Shown in pieces: positions 9,042 to 17,607 of a stretch of 64,000 nucleotides of DNA (the first letter of the stretch is position 1; every line of letters begins with the position of its first letter). Location: NCBI GenBank assembly GCA_963828555.1, contig CAWHEL010000002.1, forward strand, positions 1,240,001-1,304,000, given 5' to 3'. This stretch comes from JADJPO01 sp963828555. GTDB lineage: Bacteria > Actinomycetota > Actinomycetes > Actinomycetales > Kineosporiaceae. Position numbers and translations under genes: made by a program. A model generated the notes under the pieces. It worked only from the letters and a program-made list of their open reading frames with translations, was not told the DNA's origin and did not search any database.

Positions 9042-9733
9042 AGTTCACCGGCTCCGCAACGTTGCAGGCCCCGCCCGACGTGGTCTTCGCCGCGTTCAAC
9101 GATCCGGCGGTGCTGGCCCGCACCGTGCCCGGCTGCAGCTCTCTGACCGAGCTCGGGCCGGACCGCTACGCGCTGACCGTCACCGCCGGGGTGGCCGCGA
9201 TCAAGGGCACCTACCAGGGTGAGGTGCAGCTGCTCGACGGCACCCCGCCGTCCGCCTTCACCTTGCGCGCCAAGGGCTCCGGAGGGCCGGGGACGGTGAG
9301 CGCGGACGTCGCGATGCGGCTGCTGCCCTTGGCCGGCGGGGGCACCGAGCTGACCTACGACGCTGACGCCGCGATCGGCGGGACCATCGGCGGGGTCGGC
9401 CAGCGGATGCTGAACGGGGTGGCCAAGAAGATGGCCGGCCAGTTCTTCGCCGCGGTGGACGCCGACATCGCCTCCGGCGGAGCCCTTGCCGCGCCGCTGG
9501 AACCGGCAATGGTCGGGGTAGGCGTGCGGGCGCTCGTCGGTGCACCGGCCGGGGAGGCTGGGCCGCGGGTGTTCGCCGGTCAGACCGCCGCGCCCGCCGC
9601 TGGGGGCACCGGGATCAGCGTCGGCGGGATGGGGCTCGCAGGCGGCTCCGGGTTCGCCGTCGGCGCCCTGGTCGGTGGCCTGCTGGCGCTGGCCGGCGTG
9701 CTGATCGGGGCCCGGATCGCGCGGCGGGACTGA
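9038..9733 (+). CDS. CoxG-like SRPBCC protein with C-terminal membrane anchor
   Basis: The 231-residue protein begins with an SRPBCC/CoxG domain of about 150 residues (MKFTGSATLQAPPDVVFAAF, then VPGCSSL). A glycine- and alanine-rich linker follows, and it ends with one membrane helix (GFAVGALVGGLLALAGVLIG) and basic residues. CoxG of carboxydotrophs anchors CO dehydrogenase to the membrane, so this protein may tether the molybdenum hydroxylase to the respiratory chain. The start overlaps the large-subunit stop (ATGA), and its own stop overlaps the next start (TGATG). Confidence 0.85.
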   Translation: MKFTGSATLQAPPDVVFAAFNDPAVLARTVPGCSSLTELGPDRYALTVTAGVAAIKGTYQGEVQLLDGTPPSAFTLRAKGSGGPGTVSADVAMRLLPLAGGGTELTYDADAAIGGTIGGVGQRMLNGVAKKMAGQFFAAVDADIASGGALAAPLEPAMVGVGVRALVGAPAGEAGPRVFAGQTAAPAAGGTGISVGGMGLAGGSGFAVGALVGGLLALAGVLIGARIARRD

Positions 9734-10617
9734 TGCGCCCCTTCGTCGCGGCCGCCGTTCAGCTCGCCCCGGCACCCGGGCCGCTGCGGGCGGAATCGAT
9801 CGCGGCCAACCTGGACCGCTGCGTGGAGTTCACTCGGCGCTGCGTGGCGGCGACCGGCGCGGAGTTGGTGGTGCTGCCCGAGTCGGCGACCACCGGGTTC
9901 ACCCCGGGCTGCACGCCCGAGGAGCTGTGGGACCTGGTCTCGACGATCCCTGGCCCGATCACCGAGCCGCTGCAGCAGGTGGCAGCCGAGCTCGGCGTCC
10001 ACCTGTGTATCGGCACCTACGAGCGGGGTCCGGAGCGCGGGACGATCTACAACGCCGCGGTGCTGATCGGGCCGGACGGCGCGGTGCTGGGGGTCTACCG
10101 CAAGACCCACCCGTTCCCGGGTGAGCGGCGTGAGCTGGGCGGCTGGGTCGAGGCCGGGGACGACGTGTGCGTGGTGGAGACCCCGCTGGGTCGGATCGGC
10201 ATGATCATCTGTTTCGACGGCGACTTCCCCGAGCTGGCCCGGATCGAGGCGCTGCTGGGGGCGGAGGTGATCTGCCGGCCGTCGGCGCTGCTGCGCTCGG
10301 CCGACATCTGGGAGCTCACCTCACGGGCGCGCGCCTATGACAACCACGTGTTCCTGATCGGGGCCAACGCCACCGGGATGGACCCGGCCGGAGTGATCTA
10401 CTTCGGCAATTCGCACATCGTCTCGCCGGTGGCCGAGATCGTGGCCAAGGCCTCCTCGCACGAGTGCTGGGTCTCGGCCCGGCTCGACCTGGACGCCGCG
10501 ATGGCCTCGCTGACCCCGGGGTCGAGCGTGCCGCAGTCCTTCCACCACCTGCGCGAGCGCAACCTGGCGCTGATCCGCCGCTACCTGCCCGAACTCACCC
10601 GACCCCGCCCCGACTGA
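9733..10617 (+). CDS. Carbon-nitrogen hydrolase (nitrilase superfamily amidase)
   Basis: The 294-residue protein has the complete nitrilase-superfamily triad: Glu in LVVLPESATTGF, Lys in VYRKTHPFPGE and Cys in MIICFDGDFPE. The last motif is closest to amidases and N-carbamoyl amidohydrolases, not true nitrilases. It is the last gene of the molybdenum hydroxylase operon and is coupled by TGATG to the CoxG-like gene. A plausible role is hydrolysis of an amide formed after ring opening, for example malonamate, but the substrate is not known. Confidence 0.85.
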   Translation: MRPFVAAAVQLAPAPGPLRAESIAANLDRCVEFTRRCVAATGAELVVLPESATTGFTPGCTPEELWDLVSTIPGPITEPLQQVAAELGVHLCIGTYERGPERGTIYNAAVLIGPDGAVLGVYRKTHPFPGERRELGGWVEAGDDVCVVETPLGRIGMIICFDGDFPELARIEALLGAEVICRPSALLRSADIWELTSRARAYDNHVFLIGANATGMDPAGVIYFGNSHIVSPVAEIVAKASSHECWVSARLDLDAAMASLTPGSSVPQSFHHLRERNLALIRRYLPELTRPRPD

Positions 10618-10689
10618 CCCGGCAGTTGTGGCGGTTTGGTACACGCAGACGGTGCAGAACCCACCTCTGCCCGCGCCGGCGGAGTTCGG

Positions 10690-10902
10690 CTACCGCTGGC
10701 GGAGGGGGGTGAGCAGGTCGCGCAGGCCGTTGTGGTGGATCTCGTACATCAGCGCCAGCAGCCGACCCAGGTCGCCGTCCGGGAAGCCGTGCTGGGCGAA
10801 CCAGCCCAGGTAGGGCCCTGGCAGGTCGGCCAGGAGCACCCCCTTGTACGTGCCGAACGGCATGTGCCAGGTGACCAGCGTCCGCAGATCCTCCGGTTCC
10901 AT
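10690..10902 (-). CDS. DUF3820 family small protein
   Basis: This 70-residue protein has the DUF3820 pattern MPFGTYKGVLLADLPGPYLG near residue 14 and GFPDGDLGRLLALMYEI near residue 39. The family is widespread and annotated as a putative quorum-sensing-regulated virulence factor without firm function. The ATG at 10902 is preceded by GGGGGAGG. It is convergent with the amidase gene and seems unrelated to the catabolic operon. Confidence 0.75.
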   Translation of the reverse strand: MEPEDLRTLVTWHMPFGTYKGVLLADLPGPYLGWFAQHGFPDGDLGRLLALMYEIHHNGLRDLLTPLRQR

Positions 10903-10949
10903 CACCCCTCCCCCTGGTGCGCATTCCCACTTCCGGCCCCGATCTCTGC

Positions 10950-11006
10950 CGAGTGGTCGATTTCACCCCGTTTCGCGATCTTGAACGGGGCGAAATTGAC
11001 CACTCG
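10950..11006. repeat. Intergenic hairpin with GAGTGGTC ends, copy 1
   Basis: Two 23-base arms (10950-10972 and 10984-11006) are inverted repeats differing at two positions, around an 11-base loop. The left arm begins CGAGTGGTCGATTTC and the right arm ends GACCACTCG. It lies between the DUF3820 start and hyuA. A second, less perfect copy with the same ends lies at 23159-23213. Confidence 0.8.
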
Positions 11007-11098
11007 CCGCGATCATGTTCGCGTATGGGGCCTGCCGGGGCCAGGTGTTGGCAGGTGTTGCCAAGGCGGGCGGGGAGTCCAGCCGGTTGAATCGGCGC

Positions 11099-13249
11099 AT
11101 GGCGACTCACACCGGCCGCAGGATCCGGATCGGGATCGACACCGGAGGCACCTTCACCGATGTGGTGGCGCTGGACGAGGACTCCGGTGACCTGGTCGAC
11201 ACCAAGACCCCCTCCACGCCGGCCAACCCCGCTGACGGGTTCATCGACGCCGTGCACAAGGCGCTCGACCTGCTCGGGGCCACCGGTGACGACATCAGCG
11301 CGGTCAGCCACGGCACCACCGTGGCCACCAACCAGCTGCTCGAGGGCAAGATCGACCGGCTCGGGTTCATCACCACCGAGGGGTACGAGTTCATCCTCGA
11401 GATCGCCCGCCAGGCGGTGCCGGACGGGTACGGCAACTCCTACTTCTGGGTGAAGCCGCCGCGGATCGTGCCGGCCGACCTGGTCAAGACCGTGGGCGGG
11501 CGGCTCGACCCGACCGGGGCGCAGGTGCGCCCGTTCGACACCGCCCGCGCCGTCGAGGTGGCCCGCTGGTTCCGCGACCGGGGGGTGAACACGCTCGGGG
11601 TCTGCTTCCTGCACGCCTACGCCGACCCCTCGCACGAGGAGGCGATGCGCGAGGTGCTGCGCCGCGAGCACCCGCAGGCCGTGGTCTCGATCTCCAGCGA
11701 GGTGCTGCGTGAGTACCGCGAGTACGAGCGCAGCATGACCACCCTGGTCGACGCCGCGGTCAAGCCCCGGGTCTCGGCCTACATCGCCAACATCGCCGAG
11801 CGCCTGACCGAGGTCGTCGGTGAGTCCCTCCGGGGGGTTCACGGGGGGCTTGCCCCCCGTGGGTCGTTCTACGTGATGAAGTCCAACGGTGGGGTGCTGT
11901 CGGCCGCGGAGGTGGTGCACCAGCCGATCACCACCGTGCTGTCCGGTCCGGCGGCCGGCGCGCTCGGCGCCGCGCTGATCGCGCGCGAGGCCGGCTTCGC
12001 CAAAGTGCTTACGTGCGACGGCGGCGGCACCTCGACCGACGTCTCGGTGGTGCTCGACGGCCAGCCCACGCTGACCACCGAAGGCACAGTCGGTGCGTTC
12101 CCCAGCAAGATCCCGATGATCGACGTGGTCACCGTCGGCGCGGGCGGTGGCTCGATCGCCTGGATCTCCCCGGAGGGCATGCTCAAGGTCGGGCCGCGTT
12201 CGGCCGGCGCCGACCCGGGGCCGATGTGCTACCCCCGCGGCGGCGCCGAGCCCACCATCACCGACGCCCACCTGGTGCTCGGCCGGATCCCGCCGCACCT
12301 GCTCGGCGGGCAGATCCCGCTCGACGTCGAGGCCGCGCGGGCGGGCGTGGGTGCTCTGGCCGAACGGCTGGGGCTCGACCTGACCGCCTGTGCCGCAGGC
12401 ATTCTCGAGATCTCGGCCTGGAACCAGGCGAACGCGTTGCGCCAGGTCTCGGTCAAGCGCGGCCTGGATGTGCGCGACTTCACCCTGACCACGTTCGGGG
12501 GCTCCGGGTCGCTCTTGGCCTGCCGGCTGGTGGACATCCTGGACCTGGCCGGGGTGCTGGTGCCGCGCAGCCCGGGCACCGTCTCGGCGTTCGGCCTGCT
12601 CACCGTCGACGTGAAGAACGACTACGTGCAGACCGCGGTGGCCAAGCACGCCGCGCTCGACCTGTTTCACGTGCAACGGATCTTCGAGGATCTCACCGGC
12701 CGAGCGGCTGCCGCGTTGGACGCCGAGGGCTTCGCCCCCGAGCAGCACCGGTTCACCCGCACCGCCGACCTGCGCTACTTCGGCCAGGCCTTCGAGGTGC
12801 GGGTGCCGCTGCCCGACGGCCCGCTGGACGCCGCACTCGCCGACGCCGTGGTGGCCGCCTTCCACGCCGAGCACCAGGCGCTGTACGGCTACGACTTCGT
12901 GGCCGATCCGCGTCAGCAGGTGGAGTGGGTGAATCTGCGGGTGACCGGGATCGGCCCGATCACCCGGCCGAGGCTGCACCGGCTGACCGCCTACCCCACG
13001 GCCGGCGGCCTGGCCGCCCGGGCGCGCAGCGCCGTCCGCCCGGTCTGTTTCGACGCCACGAACGGCTACGTCGAGACCGCGATCTATGCCCGGGACGCGC
13101 TGGCCCCCGGCGATGTGCTGACCGGTCCGGCGGTGGTCGAGGAGTTCGGGTCCACGGTGCCGGTGCACCCGGGGTTCAGCGCCCGTGTCGACGGCTTCGG
13201 CAATCTGGTGATCACGCGGGCGGCCGCGGAAGGGCAGGGCCTGAGATGA
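11099..13249 (+). CDS. hyuA: Hydantoinase/oxoprolinase subunit A family protein
   Basis: The 716-residue protein belongs to the HyuA/5-oxoprolinase alpha family, an ASKHA-fold ATPase. It begins IRIGIDTGGTFTDVVALDE, has HGTTVATNQLLEGK, and holds the second phosphate loop CDGGGTSTDVSVV near residue 305. With HyuB it forms ATP-dependent amidohydrolases or carboxylases (N-methylhydantoinase, caprolactamase, acetophenone carboxylase). The substrate here is unknown. Around residues 240-254 it carries an unusual stretch encoded by a perfect DNA palindrome (see 11840-11861). The ATG at 11099 matches the family start. Its stop overlaps hyuB. Confidence 0.88.
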   Translation: MATHTGRRIRIGIDTGGTFTDVVALDEDSGDLVDTKTPSTPANPADGFIDAVHKALDLLGATGDDISAVSHGTTVATNQLLEGKIDRLGFITTEGYEFILEIARQAVPDGYGNSYFWVKPPRIVPADLVKTVGGRLDPTGAQVRPFDTARAVEVARWFRDRGVNTLGVCFLHAYADPSHEEAMREVLRREHPQAVVSISSEVLREYREYERSMTTLVDAAVKPRVSAYIANIAERLTEVVGESLRGVHGGLAPRGSFYVMKSNGGVLSAAEVVHQPITTVLSGPAAGALGAALIAREAGFAKVLTCDGGGTSTDVSVVLDGQPTLTTEGTVGAFPSKIPMIDVVTVGAGGGSIAWISPEGMLKVGPRSAGADPGPMCYPRGGAEPTITDAHLVLGRIPPHLLGGQIPLDVEAARAGVGALAERLGLDLTACAAGILEISAWNQANALRQVSVKRGLDVRDFTLTTFGGSGSLLACRLVDILDLAGVLVPRSPGTVSAFGLLTVDVKNDYVQTAVAKHAALDLFHVQRIFEDLTGRAAAALDAEGFAPEQHRFTRTADLRYFGQAFEVRVPLPDGPLDAALADAVVAAFHAEHQALYGYDFVADPRQQVEWVNLRVTGIGPITRPRLHRLTAYPTAGGLAARARSAVRPVCFDATNGYVETAIYARDALAPGDVLTGPAVVEEFGSTVPVHPGFSARVDGFGNLVITRAAAEGQGLR
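11840..11861. repeat. Perfect palindrome inside hyuA
   Basis: CACGGGGGG and CCCCCCGTG flank a CTTG loop. The palindrome is in frame and encodes part of the segment RGVHGGLAPRG, which sits just before the conserved YVMKSNGG motif. It looks like a short repeat element that was inserted and kept in frame. Confidence 0.7.
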
Positions 13250-15171
13250 CCTACCACTACGGCGGCCGGCTCACCCCCGAGGGCAGCCTTGTGGACCCGA
13301 TCGTGGTCGAGATCGTGCAGGGCTCCCTGGCCAGCGTGGAGAAGGAGGTGGAGACGGCGATCGGGCGGACGTCGCGCTCGCCGATGATCCGCGACGCGCA
13401 CGACTTCCGGGCCGGCATCCACGATCGGCACCTGCGCAAGCTGACCGGGCGCTCATACTCCGCGCTGGTGCACCCGGTGGCCCGGGACTACCCGCTGGAG
13501 ACGATGCGCGAGGGGGACGTGTTCTTCCACAACGACGTCTACGCCTCCGAGGGTGGGATCGGGCACCTGCCCGACCTGTGCGTCACCGTGCCGGTGTTCC
13601 ACGACGACGGCGGTGGCGACGGCCCGCAGGTGGTGGCCTTCGTGCAGGCCTTCGGCCATCACGACGACATCGGCGGGGCGTGCCCCGGGTCGATGCCCAG
13701 CGGCGCCACCAGCGTGTTCGAGGAAGGGCTGATGGTGCCCCCGATCCGGCTCTGGGACGCCGGAGTGCCGAACGAGGCCGCCCTGAAGATCATGACCCGC
13801 AACTCCCGGATGCCCGACTCCCTGGCCGCCGACCTGGACGCCGAGTGCTCGGCCTGCCTGATGGGTGCGCGCCGGCTGGCCGAGCTGTTCGCCCGCTACG
13901 GGCGGGAGGTGGTCGAGGCAGCGTTCGACGCGATCCTGGAGCAGACGACGCAGACCTACCAGCGGGAGATCCTCTCCAAGATCCCGGACGGGGTCTATGT
14001 GTGGGAGGACTACGCCGAGCACGACGGGGTCGACGAGCCGCGGCTGCACACGCAGCGGATCACGCTGACCAAGACCGCCACCGGCGGCCCCGGACCCGGC
14101 GACGGGGGCCCGAAACTGATCATCGACTTCACCGGCACCGCGCCGCAGGCCAAGGGCCCGATCAACCACTGCGGCGACTACGCCGACGGCAACTTCCTGG
14201 CCAAGTGGATCGCGCCGATCCTGCGCAACCTGGCCGACACCCCGGAGCGGATGGCCGAGCTCGACGTCAACGAGGGCGTGGTGCCGCTGCTGGAGATGCG
14301 TTTCCCGGAGAAGGGCACCCTGCTCACCCCGATCTTCCCGGCGCCGACGAACGCCCGCACCTTCGTCATCCTGCGCCTGCTCGGGGTGCTGGCCGGGGCG
14401 GTCGCCAAGGCGGTCGACGGGAAGATGCCGGCCGACCAGGAGACCATCCGCTACACCGGGGTCTACGGGCACGACCTCGACGGCAACGACTACCTGATGC
14501 GCGAGGTGCTCGGCGGCGGGTCGGGCGGGCGCTACTACGCCGACGGCGAGGACACCATCCACGTGGTGCCGGACTCGCGGAACCTGCCGACCGAGTTCAC
14601 CGAGTCCCGGTTCCCGTTCCGGGTGGAACGGCTCGCCCTGGCGGTCGACTCGGGCGGGCCGGGGCGCTACCGCGGGGGGCTGGGGTACGAGAAGCACATC
14701 CGGATGCTGCGCGACGGGCACTTCATGTCGATCGCGGACCGCTCGATCCTGGCCTGCTGGGGCGTGCGCGGCGGCAAGGCCGGGCGGCCGTTCCAGGTCA
14801 CCATCGACTTCGGCGGACCCGACGAGCGCGAGGTCGACGCCTTGGCGGACGACGAACCCGTAAGCGCCGGGCAGGTGATCCGGATCCGGACGACGGGCGG
14901 CGGCGGCTGGGGCGATCCGCTGGAGCGGCCGTACGCCGAGATCGAGCGTGACCTGCGCTGGGGCAAGGTCTCGGTCGAGGGCGCGCAGCGGGACTACGGC
15001 GCGGTGGACACGGGGACGGCCGACGACCCGGTGATCGATGTGGCGGCGTCCGATGCCCTGCGCGCCTCGATACGGGCCGGGCGCGCGCCGGCCGAGCCGT
15101 TCTTCGACCGCGGCCCCGGGTACGCGCGCCTGTCCGGGGGCGCCACCGCCGCCGACTGCGACTGGCTCTGA
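13246..15171 (+). CDS. hyuB: Hydantoinase subunit B family protein
   Basis: The 641-residue protein fits the HyuB/oxoprolinase beta family. The sequence includes HNDVYASEGGIGHLPDL near residue 90, HHDDIGG, and the glycine-rich C-terminal portion SGGPGRYRGGLG near residue 470. The ATG at 13246 overlaps the hyuA stop as ATGA; the upstream open frame is a shadow over hyuA. The pair would form an ATP-using amidohydrolase or carboxylase complex. In the island it could open a lactam or hydantoin-type ring or carboxylate an intermediate. Confidence 0.88.
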   Translation: MTYHYGGRLTPEGSLVDPIVVEIVQGSLASVEKEVETAIGRTSRSPMIRDAHDFRAGIHDRHLRKLTGRSYSALVHPVARDYPLETMREGDVFFHNDVYASEGGIGHLPDLCVTVPVFHDDGGGDGPQVVAFVQAFGHHDDIGGACPGSMPSGATSVFEEGLMVPPIRLWDAGVPNEAALKIMTRNSRMPDSLAADLDAECSACLMGARRLAELFARYGREVVEAAFDAILEQTTQTYQREILSKIPDGVYVWEDYAEHDGVDEPRLHTQRITLTKTATGGPGPGDGGPKLIIDFTGTAPQAKGPINHCGDYADGNFLAKWIAPILRNLADTPERMAELDVNEGVVPLLEMRFPEKGTLLTPIFPAPTNARTFVILRLLGVLAGAVAKAVDGKMPADQETIRYTGVYGHDLDGNDYLMREVLGGGSGGRYYADGEDTIHVVPDSRNLPTEFTESRFPFRVERLALAVDSGGPGRYRGGLGYEKHIRMLRDGHFMSIADRSILACWGVRGGKAGRPFQVTIDFGGPDEREVDALADDEPVSAGQVIRIRTTGGGGWGDPLERPYAEIERDLRWGKVSVEGAQRDYGAVDTGTADDPVIDVAASDALRASIRAGRAPAEPFFDRGPGYARLSGGATAADCDWL

Positions 15172-15195
15172 GCGTGCCCTGAGTAGGGTCGTGCC

Positions 15196-15591
15196 ATGGC
15201 GACCTCTGCTGCGGTGGAACTGCTCGGTGCGGCGACGTACGTGCGGCTGACCACGTTCCGCCGGGACGGCACCGGGGTGCCGACGCCGGTGTGGGTGGTG
15301 CGGGACGGGGACCGGCTGCTGGTCACCACGGGCGCCACAGCCGGCAAGGTCAAGCGGCTCGAACACACGCCGAGAGTCCTGCTCGTTCCGTGCGACGCCC
15401 GGGGCCGGGTGGCGGAGGGCGTCGCCGAGCACGAAGGGTCGGCGGTGGTGGTGCAGGACGCCGCACGGCAGAAGCGGCTGAACACTCAGCTGGTCGCCAA
15501 GTACGGCCTGCTGGTGCGGGCGTTGCTGCTCAGCGGGCGGGTGCGCCGCCGCGGGGAGTCGGTCTGCCTGGAGATCTCAGCGGGCACCTGA
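15196..15591 (+). CDS. PPOX-class F420-dependent oxidoreductase-like protein
   Basis: The 131-residue split-barrel flavin protein contains YVRLTTFRRDGTGVPTPVWV followed by VTTGATAGKVKRLEHTPRV, the pattern of actinobacterial PPOX-class F420-dependent enzymes. Members reduce or oxidise varied substrates with cofactor F420 or bind FMN or haem. It lies 24 bases after hyuB, so it may be co-transcribed, but no direct link to the catabolic pathway can be seen. Confidence 0.8.
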   Translation: MATSAAVELLGAATYVRLTTFRRDGTGVPTPVWVVRDGDRLLVTTGATAGKVKRLEHTPRVLLVPCDARGRVAEGVAEHEGSAVVVQDAARQKRLNTQLVAKYGLLVRALLLSGRVRRRGESVCLEISAGT

Positions 15592-15600
15592 CCGCACCGG

Positions 15601-16345
15601 TCATCCGTACCGGGCCGAGCGCAGTTCACGCACCAATCGGGTCAGCCCGATCACCATGGTTCCGTCGGACAGGAGGTAGGGCTCGCCCCCGGCATCCGGG
15701 TGGACCAGGTAGTTGCGGTGTTGACGTGCCAGGGCGCCAACCGGCGAACCAGGGCGAGGTCATAGAGGAGGTCGATGTACCGGGTGACGGCCGGGCTTGA
15801 AACGCCGAGGCTCTCTGCCAGTCGGCTGGCGTTGAGCAGCCCACCACTGGTGTGGGCGAGCATCGTCCAGAGCCGGCGCAGGGCCTCGGTGGGGATCCGT
15901 GGAGCGAACATGGGCACGTCGCGCTCGAGATACGACCGGATGAGGTCGAGTCACCAGCGGAGGGGGCGGCGTCATCCGGCGGGGTGAGGCTGTCGGGAAA
16001 GCCACCTCGCAGCCATCCGGAGTTCTCGTCGATGCCGGCATCTGCAGCCTCGTCGAGGTGCACCCCCGACAGGTCCAGATGCGCGATCCGACCCGCGAGA
16101 CCCTCCGAGGTCAGCTGCAGCAGGTTCAGCGACGCCGAGCCGAGAAGCAGGAACTGACCGGTGCGGAAGCCCGCACGACGGTTGTCGTCGATCACTACGC
16201 GGAGTGTCTCGAGGAGTTCCGGTACGCGATGCACTTCGTCGAGCACCACCAGCCGCGGCGCCTGAGCACGAAGAAGGGCATCGGGGTGGTGCACCCGTCA
16301 AGGGTGTCGAGACTCTCCGCGCCCGCTCGTGACAGGCTCGGGCGA
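15601..16345 (-). pseudogene. Broken AAA/DUF4143-type ATPase
   Basis: Pieces of one ATPase lie in different frames. PRLVVLDEVHRVPELLETL (Walker B region) is in one frame and begins right after a stop. RSYLERDVPMFAPRIP and a winged-helix segment (SRLAESLGVSSPAVTRYID) are in another frame with an in-frame TGA just before. The tail LLSDGTMVIGLTRLVREL is in a third. A short piece upstream (ESLDTLDG) is again out of frame. The P-loop part is missing, cut off where the CaiB gene begins. DUF4143 ATPases are often solitary, horizontally moved genes; this copy is clearly inactive. Confidence 0.8.
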
Positions 16346-16383
16346 TCCGATGCATCGATCGGCGAGGTGAGGAAGGGGCGTCC

Positions 16384-17607
16384 GTGAGCGCAATCGAGGG
16401 AGCGCAGGAACCGGCGGTGCACGACGCGCCGGCTGGGCAGGCGCCGCTGGCCGGGATCCTCATCGTCGACCTGTCCCGCGCCCTGGCCGGCCCGCACGCG
16501 ACGATGGTGCTCGGCGATCTCGGCGCCCGGGTGATCAAGGTCGAGTCGCCCGGCTCGGGGGACGACACCCGGGGCTGGGGGCCGCCCTTCGTCGGCCCCG
16601 ACGAGGACATCTCGACCTACTTCCTCTCCGCCAACCGCAACAAGGAGTCGATCACCCTCGACCTGAAGGCGGACGACGGCCGCGAGACGCTCGCCCGGCT
16701 CATCGCCCGGGCCGATGTGCTTGTGGAGAACTTCCGCCCCGGGGTGATGGACCGGCTCGGCTTCAGCGTGGCCCGGATGCACGAGCTCAACCCCGCCCTG
16801 GTGATCCTGAAGATCAGCGGCTTCGGCGAGGACGGGCCCGAGGGCGGCCGGGCCGGCTACGACCAGATCGCCCAGGGCGAGGCCGGGCTGATGTCGCTGA
16901 CCGGCTCGGGGCCGGAGGACCCGCAGCGGGTCGGCGTGCCGATCGCCGATCTGCTGGCCGGGCACAACGGCGCCATCGGCGTCCTCACCGCGCTCTACGA
17001 GCGCACCCGGACCGGCCGCGGCCGGGTCGTGCGCACCTCGCTGCTGGCGAGCGTGGTCGGGGTGCACGCGTTCCAGGGCACCGCCTACACCGTGGCCGGG
17101 CAGGTGCCGCGTGCCCAGGGCAACCACCACCCGGCGGTGGCCCCCTACGGGCTGTTCCACTGCGCGGACGGCGTGCTGCAGATCGCGTGCGGCGCCGAGA
17201 GCCTGTGGGTGAAGCTGGCCGATTGGATCGGCCTGGACTCGGCCGAACCGGGCCTGGCGACCAACGCCGACCGGGTGCGCAACCGCCCGCGGCTGATCGA
17301 GCTGATCGACGGCGCGCTCGCCGACCGCACCCTGGCCGAGACCCTGGCCGAGCTGGACCGGATCGGCATCCCGGCCGGTGAAGTGCGCACCCTCGACCGG
17401 GTCTACACCTGGGAGCAGACCCGGTCCCAGCACCTGGTGCTCGACGTCGACCATCCGGTGCTCGGGCCGATCGAACTGCCGGGCTCGCCGCTGCGGTTCG
17501 ACGACCAGCCGTTCTCCGGCGGCCGCGCGGAGCACCGCCCTCCGCCGCTGCTCGGGGAGCACAACGACTCGGTGCGGGCCTGGCTGGACGCGCCGGATGG
17601 CCGGTAG
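16384..17607 (+). CDS. CaiB/BaiF family CoA-transferase
   Basis: The 407-residue protein is a class III CoA-transferase. It opens LAGILIVDLSRALAGPHATMVLGDLGARVIKVE, has FLSANRNKESITLDLK, and carries the catalytic aspartate in VPIADLLAGHNGAIG near residue 183. Such enzymes move CoA between carboxylic acids such as oxalate, formate or carnitine. In this island it may activate the acid released from a degraded base (for example malonate), but that is inference. The start is the GTG at 16384; the ATPase pseudogene ends just before it. Confidence 0.87.
   Translation: MSAIEGAQEPAVHDAPAGQAPLAGILIVDLSRALAGPHATMVLGDLGARVIKVESPGSGDDTRGWGPPFVGPDEDISTYFLSANRNKESITLDLKADDGRETLARLIARADVLVENFRPGVMDRLGFSVARMHELNPALVILKISGFGEDGPEGGRAGYDQIAQGEAGLMSLTGSGPEDPQRVGVPIADLLAGHNGAIGVLTALYERTRTGRGRVVRTSLLASVVGVHAFQGTAYTVAGQVPRAQGNHHPAVAPYGLFHCADGVLQIACGAESLWVKLADWIGLDSAEPGLATNADRVRNRPRLIELIDGALADRTLAETLAELDRIGIPAGEVRTLDRVYTWEQTRSQHLVLDVDHPVLGPIELPGSPLRFDDQPFSGGRAEHRPPPLLGEHNDSVRAWLDAPDGR

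Noticed and set aside
10595..13168. An 857-residue open frame on the minus strand over hyuA
   Set aside because: Same shadow pattern opposite a conserved gene; no motif of its own.
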